Assembly: GCA_003514205.1 (NCBI GenBank)
Contig: DORQ01000168.1
Coordinates: 2,802-9,433 of the forward strand
Reading direction: 5' to 3'
DNA length: 6,632 bases
DNA from: Acidimicrobiaceae bacterium
Lineage (GTDB): Bacteria; Actinomycetota; Acidimicrobiia; Acidimicrobiales; Microtrichaceae
A program made the translations under genes and the position numbers. Positions 1 through 6,632 of this stretch are shown here, piece after piece. The notes beneath the pieces are model-generated. The model saw only the letters and a program-made list of their open reading frames with translations. It did no database searches and was not told where the DNA came from. Positions within the stretch are counted from its first letter, which is position 1; each line of letters begins with the position of its first letter.

Positions 1-1741
<1,741 letters not shown>

Positions 1742-1745
<4 letters not shown>

Positions 1746-3295
1746 TCGCTGCACGGTATCAACTAGGGGCTCTCTCTGAGCCAGCGGCAGAGGCAATGCG
1801 AAAGCTCGCCGAGGTCGAAGCGGTCAAACGTTTGTGGGACCTCGATTTCACCCTCTTCCAGGAGGATCCCGCCGAGTGCGCCGATCGGCTCGGTTGGTTG
1901 GGTGCACCGCACGGCTCTCTGGAGCAATGGGACTCGTGGGCGGAGTTCGCGGCGGAGATCGCGGAGGAAGTAGATCACATTGTTGTGATGGGCATGGGTG
2001 GGTCCTCGCTGTTTCCAGAGGTCCTCACGCAGACGTTCGCTTCAGGCGAGGGCTTCCCGACGTTGTTGGTGTTGGACACCACCGACCCAGCAGCGATCGC
2101 TCGTGTGATTGAACAGATAGACCTTGGTCGCACCTTCTTCATTGCTGCCTCGAAGTCGGGGTCCACCTTGGAGACTAGGTCTCATCTCGCATTGTTTAGG
2201 TCCTTGTGTGACAACCCAAGGCAGTTTGCAGTCATCACTGATCCTGGCTCGGCCTTAGCGCAGGATGCTGCGGCTGCGGGAGTTCGACAGGTGTTCGAGG
2301 CCGATCCTGATCTTGGCGGACGTTACTCGGCGCTTTCGGCGTTCGGCATGGTTCCTGCCGCAATGATTGATGTGGATGGCGAGTCACTCTTGGAGTCAGC
2401 GCTCGACATGGTTGATGCACTTGCCCCACTCGATGGCGAGGACCAGCACAATGTGGGCCTTGCCCTGGGAGCAGCTCTTGGTGCCGCCGCCCAAACGCAT
2501 CGATGGAAGTTGACCGTTCTGTTGGAAGACCGTCTCGCTCCGTTTGGGGTGTGGCTTGAGCAGCTCATAGCTGAATCGACAGGCAAGGCCGGTATCGGCC
2601 TGGCACCCTGTTTGGGCGAGAGTCTTGACGTGATCCTTGCCACGGCGGCCGAGCGCATAGTGGTGACCATTGGGGAGGTTGATGCAACCGAGGCCCTTCG
2701 CGGCAGCGGGGTGCCGCTCATCGAGCTCTCGTTTGAGGAGATGAATGATCTCGGCGCACAGGTGTTGCTCTGGGAGTTTGGCGTAGCGCTCGCCTGCAGA
2801 GTGATGGGTATCAACCCCTTTGATCAGCCAGACGTCGAGGCCGCGAAGGTCGCGTCCCGAGCACTCCTCGATGGCGCAACTCCCCAACACACCGACGCGG
2901 TCTCGCTCAGCCACGTCCTGGCTGAGGTGAAGGCTGGCGACCTGCTGGTGCTGTGCGGCTTCGTGGATCCACAGGGTTCTGATGCACTCGCGCTTGAAGA
3001 CGTTCGCCACCGACTCGGTACGCAACTCAACCTCGCAACGACGCTGGGGTTCGGACCACGGTTTCTTCACTCCACTGGCCAGCTGCACAAGGGTGGACCG
3101 AAGGAGATCCTGGTCGTCCAGGTGGTCAGCAGCGATCCGAACGATCTCGCAATTCCGGGCCAGGAGTTTTCATTCGGCGAGCTCAAGCATGCCCAAGCGG
3201 ATGGGGATTTAGCGGCACTGCGTGCCGCTGGCCAGCGGGCATTCCGAGTTGACCTGAGGGAACTGCTGGAGTTCGGTCTCAGTTCAGAGGGCTGA
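1742..3295 (+). CDS. pgi: Glucose-6-phosphate isomerase, Tal-Pgi-type, standing alone
   Basis: This 517-residue protein begins at ATG 1742, which overlaps the hemL stop (ATGA) and has AAGGAG at 1731-1736, 5 nt upstream. The frame is open farther upstream but that part is inside hemL. It should interconvert glucose-6-phosphate and fructose-6-phosphate in the cytoplasm. Phosphosugar isomerase (SIS) motifs are clear: VMGMGGSSLFPEV (residues 82-94), sugar-phosphate site SKSGSTLET (137-145), PGI signature LGGRYSALSAFG (R194), the catalytic-Glu-like ESTGK (E278), the second signature NPFDQPDVEAAK (K369), and a late LGFGPRFLHSTGQLHKGGP stretch (H443, H449). The motif order, with HSTGQ after FDQP, resembles the isomerase half of bifunctional transaldolase/isomerase proteins as I recall them, but no transaldolase domain is present. 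No terminator hairpin with a T-run follows. Substrate preference cannot be read from the sequence. Confidence 0.9.
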
Positions 3296-3297
3296 GA
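3277..3297. other. Short dyad across the convergent gene ends
   Basis: TCTCAG (3277-3282) and CTGAGA (3292-3297) can form a 6-bp stem with a 9-nt loop. It spans both stop codons, TGA of pgi at 3293-3295 and TGA of the minus-strand lipoprotein at 3279-3281. There is no T-run on either side, so it is at best a weak bidirectional termination or 3'-end protection element. It may be chance. Confidence 0.2.
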
Positions 3298-3863
3298 ACG
3301 ATCCGCACAGTGTCGAGCCCAGCTCCGGGACCTGTCGGGGCGTCTGAACCTGGGCTGAGCCCTGTGGAGGTTGTGGGCCCTGTGGCGATTGTGGGCCCTG
3401 TGGCGGTTGTCGGCCCGGTACCACCTGCCGCCCCCGAATCGGGTTGCGTCCCTGGCACGACCTCCACGCGACGCTCAATGCCGCGGGCACTCGAGGTTGC
3501 GCCATAGAACTCCCCTGGCAAAGCTAGCTCCCACAACGGTGAGGAGTGCTGAATTTGGCGCTTCCCAGCCTGAAGGTTGAGGCCGGAGCCAGAGGCGAAT
3601 TGATCCCGTTCGGAGGTCTTCATTTCAAACCGAAGGTGGATCTCTCCGTCTGGTGTCTTGGTAAGGCGGAACCCTTGGGTGCTTGGTGGGAATTCGATGC
3701 CAGCCCCTTCGGCCACGCTTGACTTGGTCAAGGCGAGTGTCTGGAGGGAATCGGGGGTGGGTTCGTCGCTGCAGCCAATGATTGGAGTCATGCTCATGAG
3801 AACGACCGACAGGCCCCTGAGGGCCTGTCGGGTGCGTCTGTGAACGATCGATCCGGGACGCAT
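3279..3863 (-). CDS. Putative small lipoprotein with Gly-Pro-Thr repeats, function unknown
   Basis: I do not recognise this 194-residue protein. Its N-terminus looks like a lipoprotein signal: basic MRPGSIVHRRTRQALR, a hydrophobic stretch LSVVLMSMTPI, then the lipobox IIGC with the lipidated Cys at 31. The mature part (about 164 residues) would be outside the cytoplasmic membrane. Residues 50-138 look like a small globular beta-rich domain (GFRLTKTPDGEIHLRFEM, WELALPGEFYG). A low-complexity Gly/Thr/Pro segment at about 145-181 follows, then a short hydrophobic tail LDTVRIVLSPLN. The ATG at 3861-3863 is the only sensible start that retains the signal peptide, but no good Shine-Dalgarno sequence precedes it. 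It lies 39 nt downstream of the cytochrome c gene on the same strand, so co-transcription is likely and a role in the assembly or function of the cytochrome complex is conceivable but unproven. The 3' end overlaps pgi by 17 nt. Confidence 0.75.
   Translation of the reverse strand: MRPGSIVHRRTRQALRGLSVVLMSMTPIIGCSDEPTPDSLQTLALTKSSVAEGAGIEFPPSTQGFRLTKTPDGEIHLRFEMKTSERDQFASGSGLNLQAGKRQIQHSSPLWELALPGEFYGATSSARGIERRVEVVPGTQPDSGAAGGTGPTTATGPTIATGPTTSTGLSPGSDAPTGPGAGLDTVRIVLSPLN
3364..3417 (-). repeat. Three tandem 18-nt units coding TGPT(T/I)(A/S)
   Basis: Three consecutive 18-nt units (3364-3381, 3382-3399, 3400-3417 as read on the plus strand) differ at only a few positions. They encode TGPTTA, TGPTIA and TGPTTS on the minus strand, residues 149-166 of the lipoprotein. 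Partial copies may flank them on both sides. The unit length is a multiple of three, so gain or loss of copies keeps the frame. The segment probably forms a flexible surface linker. Confidence 0.85.
3806..3831. repeat. Perfect 11-bp inverted repeat with 4-nt loop inside the lipoprotein signal-peptide codons
   Basis: The arm CCGACAGGCCC (3806-3816) is the exact reverse complement of GGGCCTGTCGG (3821-3831), with CTGA as the plus-strand loop. In the minus-strand mRNA it covers about codons 11-20 of the lipoprotein, starting 33 nt after the A of the ATG. No T-run follows on either strand, so it does not look like an intrinsic terminator. A GC-rich stem at this place could slow ribosomes or affect translation of the lipoprotein, or could be a protein site; this is inference. 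Confidence 0.7.
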
Positions 3864-3902
3864 AAATGTGGAGACCGGATAAGCGCCGATGACCGGTTGC
3901 CG

Positions 3903-4649
3903 TTATGCCCCAGGGGGCAATGCCGCCCAGCCCTCGATCACTGTTGCGAATTCGGCGGCCTTCGCCTTGATCTCAGGGTCAGGGTCTTCCTTGAGGGCGG
4001 CAGCGACCTCTTCCCACACCTTCGGGTCGTATTCCTCGCCTGAGAGAGTCTCCCGCTCGTGACGAACCACTCCGAGGAGTTCGTCAGGCTTGAGCGAGGA
4101 CAACCACTCGGGCATGCCGCCCTTGATGGGCACTTCCGTCGCGCCGTAGGTCGTGGCACCTGAATCCTGTGTGCCCTGCGAGCCGAGCATGACCCAGCGA
4201 ACTTGATCTAGCGCGTTGGGGAAGGTCGCCAAGACAGCGCCGCCAGACAGGGCCGGTCCGGAACCGCCGCCACCGGTGGAACCGTGACAACCTCCGCACT
4301 TGCTCGAATACACGGTGGCACCGGTGGTGATCGGCCCCTGCGTTGTCGGTGTCTGAGGGTCATTTGTGAGCATGAACATCACTGCCCAAACAGGCAGGAA
4401 GGCCAGCGCAGAAACCGCCCACACTGGGATCTTGTTTCTTCGCTCGGCTGCCTCAACCCATGGAAGCTTTGGCACCGCCTTGGCTGGTTTGACTGGTGCG
4501 GGTGCGGCTGCTGTTGCCGAGGCAGCAACAGGGGCAGTTTCTGCAGCGACAACAGCTGGCGTAGATGCTGCGGTCTCAGGCCCAGCTCCGCTCAGGAACG
4601 CTCTGCGAGTTTTGCTTCGAAGAAGTAGGTGCTCTGGTACTTCGGTCAA
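3903..4649 (-). CDS. Membrane-anchored monohaem cytochrome c
   Basis: This 248-residue protein has one covalent haem c site, SKCGGCHGS (C118, C121, H122), and a likely distal Met ligand in IKGGMPEW (M179), the class I cytochrome c pattern. Residues 1-75 form a cytoplasmic N-terminal region: charged MTEVPEHLLLRSKTRRAFL, then an Ala/Pro-rich linker (about 26-60). One transmembrane helix follows (about 74-94, PVWAVSALAFLPVWAVMFML), placing the haem domain outside. The tail (184-248) is rich in Glu and Lys. The start is TTG at 4647-4649 on the minus strand. It is preceded by GGAGG 5 nt upstream, and the next in-frame codon triplet of note upstream is a stop, with no ATG or GTG between. It is divergent from an operon with ferredoxin and cytochrome b genes, so it probably carries electrons from that complex towards a terminal oxidase. 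The cytochrome c assignment is firm, the partner complex is inferred. Confidence 0.9.
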   Translation of the reverse strand: MTEVPEHLLLRSKTRRAFLSGAGPETAASTPAVVAAETAPVAASATAAAPAPVKPAKAVPKLPWVEAAERRNKIPVWAVSALAFLPVWAVMFMLTNDPQTPTTQGPITTGATVYSSKCGGCHGSTGGGGSGPALSGGAVLATFPNALDQVRWVMLGSQGTQDSGATTYGATEVPIKGGMPEWLSSLKPDELLGVVRHERETLSGEEYDPKVWEEVAAALKEDPDPEIKAKAAEFATVIEGWAALPPGA

Positions 4650-4654
4650 CGCGG

Positions 4655-4659
4655 CCTCC
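4655..4659 (-). promoter_or_regulatory. Ribosome binding site fixing the TTG start of the cytochrome c
   Basis: The minus strand reads GGAGG here, 5 nt before TTG 4649-4647. No in-frame ATG or GTG exists between the upstream in-frame TGA and this TTG. An ATG at 4684-4686 lies in another frame and meets a stop after about 36 codons, so the TTG start is the best choice. Confidence 0.6.
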
Positions 4660-4805
4660 GCTGCGTGTCGGGGTGTGATTGTTCATGTGAGAAGAGAACT
4701 GGTTCCCTTGGTCGCACGAGTCAACCTTTGATGATTCCCAGTGTAGGACTCACCAAGGTAGGTGGGCCAAGCCAGGACACATCAGGTATTTGCTAGTGGC
4801 TCGCA

Positions 4806-4811
4806 TATAAT
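4806..4811 (+). promoter_or_regulatory. Candidate -10 element TATAAT for the cytochrome b operon
   Basis: The hexamer is a perfect sigma-70/SigA consensus -10. No good -35 lies at 16-18 nt (sequences there are near CAGGTA), and TTGCTA at 4790-4795 is too close. This would fit a promoter that depends on an activator or works through the -10 alone. Transcription would begin near 4818, leaving a leader of about 117 nt before GTG 4935. Confidence 0.5.
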
Positions 4812-4820
4812 GAGAATTCG

Positions 4821-4838
4821 CTGTGATGGCTCTCAGAA
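4821..4838. promoter_or_regulatory. Degenerate Rex/Crp-like dyad at the presumed transcription start
   Basis: CTGTGATGGCTCTCAGAA keeps the left half TGTGA and four of five bases of the right half TCACA (here TCAGA), with the same 6-nt spacer as the strong dyad at 4904. It lies about 10 nt after the TATAAT hexamer, where a bound repressor would block initiation. Agreement is partial and it could be chance. Confidence 0.3.
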
Positions 4839-4903
4839 TGTGCCTTCACCCCCGAGGCCGTGATAAACCTCGTATTAAACAACATCGGCACAACGTCGAA
4901 TGA

Positions 4904-4921
4904 TTGTGAGAACTTTCACAA
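4904..4921. promoter_or_regulatory. Rex-like (or Crp/Fnr-like) operator dyad TTGTGAGAACTTTCACAA
   Basis: The 18-bp dyad has perfect 6-nt arms TTGTGA and TCACAA around GAACTT. The Rex consensus in Gram-positive bacteria, as I recall it, is TTGTGAA-N4-TTCACAA, and 13 of its 14 fixed positions match. The inner TGTGA-N6-TCACA also fits the Crp/GlxR/Fnr core, so the sequence alone cannot say which regulator binds. It overlaps the first bases of the Shine-Dalgarno site of the membrane-protein gene and lies about 95 nt after the TATAAT, so binding could act as a roadblock, or an unseen nearer promoter exists. In RNA it could form a 6-bp hairpin beside the ribosome site. Confidence 0.6.
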
Positions 4922-4926
4922 GGAGG
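4920..4926 (+). promoter_or_regulatory. Ribosome binding site AAGGAGG deciding the GTG 4935 start
   Basis: A full AAGGAGG lies 8 nt before GTG 4935. The alternative upstream GTG at 4860 has no such site. Its first two bases are shared with the dyad at 4904-4921, so a regulator or RNA hairpin there could influence translation. Confidence 0.8.
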
Positions 4927-4934
4927 CCCTGAGC

Positions 4935-5531
4935 GTGGATACGAAGAAAGTGGCGGGCAAGGCCATTGGATTCATCATCGCAGCGTTCTTGGTATTTCCC
5001 ATCGGGGCAGCCGTTTTGGTGTGGCTTGCCGATGGGGCCGAGCGAGGTCGATTCGATAGCGCCAGGATCATCAGCGCTCGTTACATCATGGCAGTGGTCA
5101 TCTTCATCTTGGCAATGATCCCCTTCTTCGTCGTCGCCTCTCAGCGTGCACCGAAGACACCATTGACGTGGGGTGAGGCAATGGTGTCGGCCACCTATGT
5201 GTTCTTCCTGTTGTTCTGGCTCTATGGCGTCATTCCTCACGAGTTCCTCAACTGGGCAGATTCAGAATTGGCTTGGCGACCCGACAAGAAAGTCATCGGC
5301 CCTGAAGCATCGTGGGGTTGGTGGAGCGGGTTGTGGAAGTCGATTCCGCTCACGATTCACAAGCAGATTTTCCGAGACCTCATCGCTACCTTGCTCTACA
5401 TCCTTGGCTTGGGCGGATTCATCTGGGCTTGTGCCTTCTGGAACGACCGAGAGAAAAAGGCCGCTGCAACAGCTGCTATCTCACCCGTGTCCGCCTACGG
5501 CCGCCCACTTGTTGCGAAAGTGAAAAGCTGA
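4935..5531 (+). CDS. Four-helix integral membrane protein of unknown function, cytochrome b operon
   Basis: I do not recognise this 198-residue protein. Starting at GTG 4935, it has four clear hydrophobic segments: about 9-32 (AIGFIIAAFLVFPIGAAVLV), 50-69 (IMAVVIFILAMIPFFVVA), 82-103 (ATYVFFLLFWLYGVIPH) and 147-169 (LIATLLYILGLGGFIWACAF). Between the third and fourth is a polar, Trp-rich stretch EFLNWADSELAWRPDKK (103-119) and WGWWSGLWKSIP, likely at the membrane surface. His102 at the end of helix 3 and His142 before helix 4 could in principle bind a cofactor, but no known haem motif is seen. The C-terminus is basic and Ala-rich. The ferredoxin gene follows after 24 nt and cytochrome b after that, so it is probably a structural or anchoring subunit of the same electron-transfer complex (inference). 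There are no similar-frame breaks. Confidence 0.85.
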   Translation: MDTKKVAGKAIGFIIAAFLVFPIGAAVLVWLADGAERGRFDSARIISARYIMAVVIFILAMIPFFVVASQRAPKTPLTWGEAMVSATYVFFLLFWLYGVIPHEFLNWADSELAWRPDKKVIGPEASWGWWSGLWKSIPLTIHKQIFRDLIATLLYILGLGGFIWACAFWNDREKKAAATAAISPVSAYGRPLVAKVKS

Positions 5532-5555
5532 TCCCGTCAGGGACGGAGACACGAT

Positions 5556-5972
5556 ATGGGCGCTACTGACGCAAATCCTCCAATGCCAGAATTCCGCAGC
5601 GATTACGTGCTGCAGGAGGTCGACGCGGAGTATCTCGCTAAGGCCGTGAAGCCGAAGCAGTTCATTCACATTGACCAATCTGAATGCATCATGTGCGAGG
5701 GATGTGTCGACATCTGTCCGTGGAAATGCATCCACATGGTCAACACCTCCGCAATTGACGAAGCGATTGGCATTGAGCAGCCAGGGCTTGACCCCTCAGA
5801 CAACGTGTTGTTCTTGATCGATGACGATGTGTGCACGCGATGTTCGCTGTGCGTGGATCGTTGCCCAACGGGCGTCATTATCATGGGCAAGGTTGGAGAC
5901 CCACTCCCTGGTGGCGATCCGCATGATCGGACCAACGCTCACGGCTATGGGTACGGCATGCGGCTCGGCTAG
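5556..5972 (+). CDS. 2[4Fe-4S] ferredoxin-like electron-transfer protein
   Basis: This 138-residue protein starts at ATG 5556 with GGAG at 5545-5548. It has two complete cluster motifs: [12 protein letters not shown] (C44, C47, C50, C54) and [12 protein letters not shown] (C93, C96, C99, C103), the CxxCxxCxxxCP pattern of bacterial-type dicluster ferredoxins. An extra Cys58 follows the first motif (CPWKC). The motifs are set apart by about 38 residues, longer than in small clostridial ferredoxins, and there are extensions of about 43 residues before and 34 after, the latter Gly/His-rich ([16 protein letters not shown]). No signal peptide or membrane helix is visible, so it is probably a cytoplasmic, membrane-associated subunit. 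Its place between a membrane protein and cytochrome b suggests it passes electrons to or from that complex rather than being a free ferredoxin (inference). It is not a Rieske protein: the CxH motifs are absent. Confidence 0.92.
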   Translation: MGATDANPPMPEFRSDYVLQEVDAEYLAKAVKPKQFIHIDQSECIMCEGCVDICPWKCIHMVNTSAIDEAIGIEQPGLDPSDNVLFLIDDDVCTRCSLCVDRCPTGVIIMGKVGDPLPGGDPHDRTNAHGYGYGMRLG

Positions 5973-6084
5973 GTCGATCCCGCATTCCTCGGATATACGA
6001 ACTCGAAGACAGCAACTCAAGAAGAACGCAATACATCGGTTAGGGCCCACTTTGGGCAACACACGACGACCTAGGGAGAACCCC
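5973..6084 (+). other. Spacer between ferredoxin and cytochrome b genes with a small hairpin
   Basis: This 112-nt gap is long for an operon otherwise spaced at about 24 nt. It contains GCCCA-CTT-TGGGC (6045-6057), a 5-bp stem that GTT/AAC (6039-6041, 6058-6060) could extend across a 3-nt bulge, ending about 12 nt before the Shine-Dalgarno AGGGAG (6073-6078). No T-run follows, so it is not a convincing terminator; it might be a processing or attenuation element. I see no gene or clear promoter in it. Confidence 0.3.
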
Positions 6085-6632
6085 GTGGCAAAGACAATGC
6101 AGGGCAGCCCGGCTCAGCGGGCACAAGCAGCAATGACCAACCTGAATAGCACCGTCCAAGGGTCGCAGGCTTGGAATTCCATTTTTCGCCCCGGATCCAT
6201 CTTCCGAAAAGGCTATTCGGATAGCCCTCGAAACCGCTCCTACGTCATCATGAACTCGGTGCTGTATCACCTGCACCCAGTGAAGGTGAAGCGACACGCA
6301 GTCAAGGTGAGCTACACGTTGTGCCTCGGTGGCCTCAGCTTCTTCCTCTTCATTCTGCTGACTGTCACCGGAATCTTCCTGATGTTCTTCTACCGACCGA
6401 CAGCGATCAACGCGTGGGACGACATCTATGCACTGCGTACCTCAGTGGCCTTCGGCCTTCTCGTGAGAAACATGCACCGCTGGGGCGCCCACCTCATGGT
6501 GCTGTCGGTGTTCCTTCACATGGCGCGAGTCTTCTACCACGGCGCCTACAAGGCACCACGCGAGTTCAACTGGGTCATTGGTGTGATCCTGCTCACGCTC
6601 ACCCTGCTGCTGTCGTTCACCGGCTACCTGCT
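6085..6632 (+). CDS. Cytochrome b (bc1/b6f family) N-terminal part, cut by the window end
   Basis: The frame opens at GTG 6085 with AGGGAG at 6073-6078, 6 nt upstream, and runs off the window after 182 codons. The protein is the membrane core of a quinol:cytochrome c reductase-type complex, binding two b haems. The region [18 protein letters not shown] (helix A, about 80-100) leads into FYRPT, then [23 protein letters not shown] (helix B). The first axial-ligand His pair is H131 and H145, 14 apart as in the family; an extra His136 lies between. [11 protein letters not shown] and SFTGYL (helix C) follow. The usual PWDQ would come just past the window edge. The second His pair, whose spacing separates b6 from bc1 types, is not visible. 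About 75 polar residues precede helix A, longer than in typical cytochrome b6. It ends an operon of at least three genes, with the downstream part unknown. Confidence 0.95.
   Translation, partial: MAKTMQGSPAQRAQAAMTNLNSTVQGSQAWNSIFRPGSIFRKGYSDSPRNRSYVIMNSVLYHLHPVKVKRHAVKVSYTLCLGGLSFFLFILLTVTGIFLMFFYRPTAINAWDDIYALRTSVAFGLLVRNMHRWGAHLMVLSVFLHMARVFYHGAYKAPREFNWVIGVILLTLTLLLSFTGYL

Larger units (their letters stand above)
4650..4934. promoter_or_regulatory. Divergent control region between the cytochrome c gene and the cytochrome b operon
   Basis: This 285-nt stretch holds no convincing gene. The plus-strand frame is open from a GTG at 4860, but that start has no Shine-Dalgarno site and would add 25 residues lacking membrane-protein character. 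For the plus operon it contains TATAAT at 4806-4811 and two TGTGA-type dyads at 4821-4838 and 4904-4921. For the minus strand I see only weak candidates: TTGACT (4724-4719) with no good -10 partner, and TACACT (4745-4740) with TTGGCC 19 nt upstream (4770-4765). Leaders of roughly 90-115 nt would result on both sides. No riboswitch-like structure is evident by eye. Confidence 0.7.

Noticed and set aside
2396..3088. Long minus-strand open frame (230 codons) within pgi
   Set aside because: It lies wholly opposite a well-supported gene with full-length conserved motifs, and its translation shows no recognisable domain.
3806..3831. Intrinsic transcription terminator
   Set aside because: The stem is strong but neither side carries a T-run, and it lies inside a coding region.
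4574..4686. Short frame from ATG 4686 on the minus strand overlapping the cytochrome c start
   Set aside because: It ends after about 36 codons with no recognisable domain and would require a frameshift to join the cytochrome c; the TTG start has GGAGG at proper spacing.
4284..4731. Plus-strand open frames opposite the cytochrome c gene
   Set aside because: They mirror the cytochrome c coding strand, and the Cys/Ala-rich translations are typical of antisense shadows.
4806..4820. Fur/IdeR-type iron box around ATATAATGAGAATTC
   Set aside because: Only loosely AT-rich with a GAATTC palindrome; it does not match the inverted-repeat consensus of either regulator.
4860..4934. Upstream in-frame GTG start for the 4-TM protein, adding 25 residues
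   Set aside because: No Shine-Dalgarno site precedes it, whereas AAGGAGG stands 8 nt before GTG 4935; the added stretch would also run through the operator-like dyad.

Overview
The window looks like chromosomal DNA of a moderately high-GC actinobacterium. The gene content, GTG and TTG starts and strong purine-rich Shine-Dalgarno sites fit, and the style of the electron-transfer genes suggests something close to Acidimicrobiia. That placement is an inference, since no rRNA or other marker gene is present. I see no transposase, tRNA, CRISPR array or phage gene.

Layout. (1) 1-3295, plus strand: a tightly packed operon with the 3' part of hemB (porphobilinogen synthase), a complete hemL (glutamate-1-semialdehyde aminomutase) overlapping it by 13 nt, and a complete pgi-like gene (glucose-6-phosphate isomerase of the kind fused to transaldolase in Tal-Pgi proteins) overlapping hemL by the ATGA arrangement. 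(2) 3279-4649, minus strand: a membrane-anchored monohaem cytochrome c followed 39 nt later by a small lipoprotein of unknown function, whose 3' end overlaps the 3' end of pgi by 17 nt. (3) 4650-4934: a divergent control region with a perfect TATAAT hexamer and two TGTGA-type dyads. The second, TTGTGAGAACTTTCACAA, agrees closely with the Rex operator consensus and also with the Crp/Fnr core. (4) 4935-6632, plus strand: an unrecognised four-helix membrane protein, a 2[4Fe-4S] ferredoxin-like protein and the N-terminal part of a cytochrome b of the bc1/b6f family, cut by the window end.

How the parts may work together. Regions 2 and 4 read as one divergent gene cluster for a quinol-oxidising cytochrome bc-type complex or a variant of it. 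The b subunit would take electrons from quinol and a membrane-anchored cytochrome c would carry them on. Unusually, a bacterial-type ferredoxin and an unknown membrane subunit sit where a Rieske protein is often encoded; a Rieske gene could still lie downstream. Region 1 makes haem precursors needed by these cytochromes. The Rex-like dyad in front of the cytochrome operon suggests redox control (inference). The most interesting items are the ferredoxin/membrane-protein/cytochrome b cluster and the dyads that may control it.
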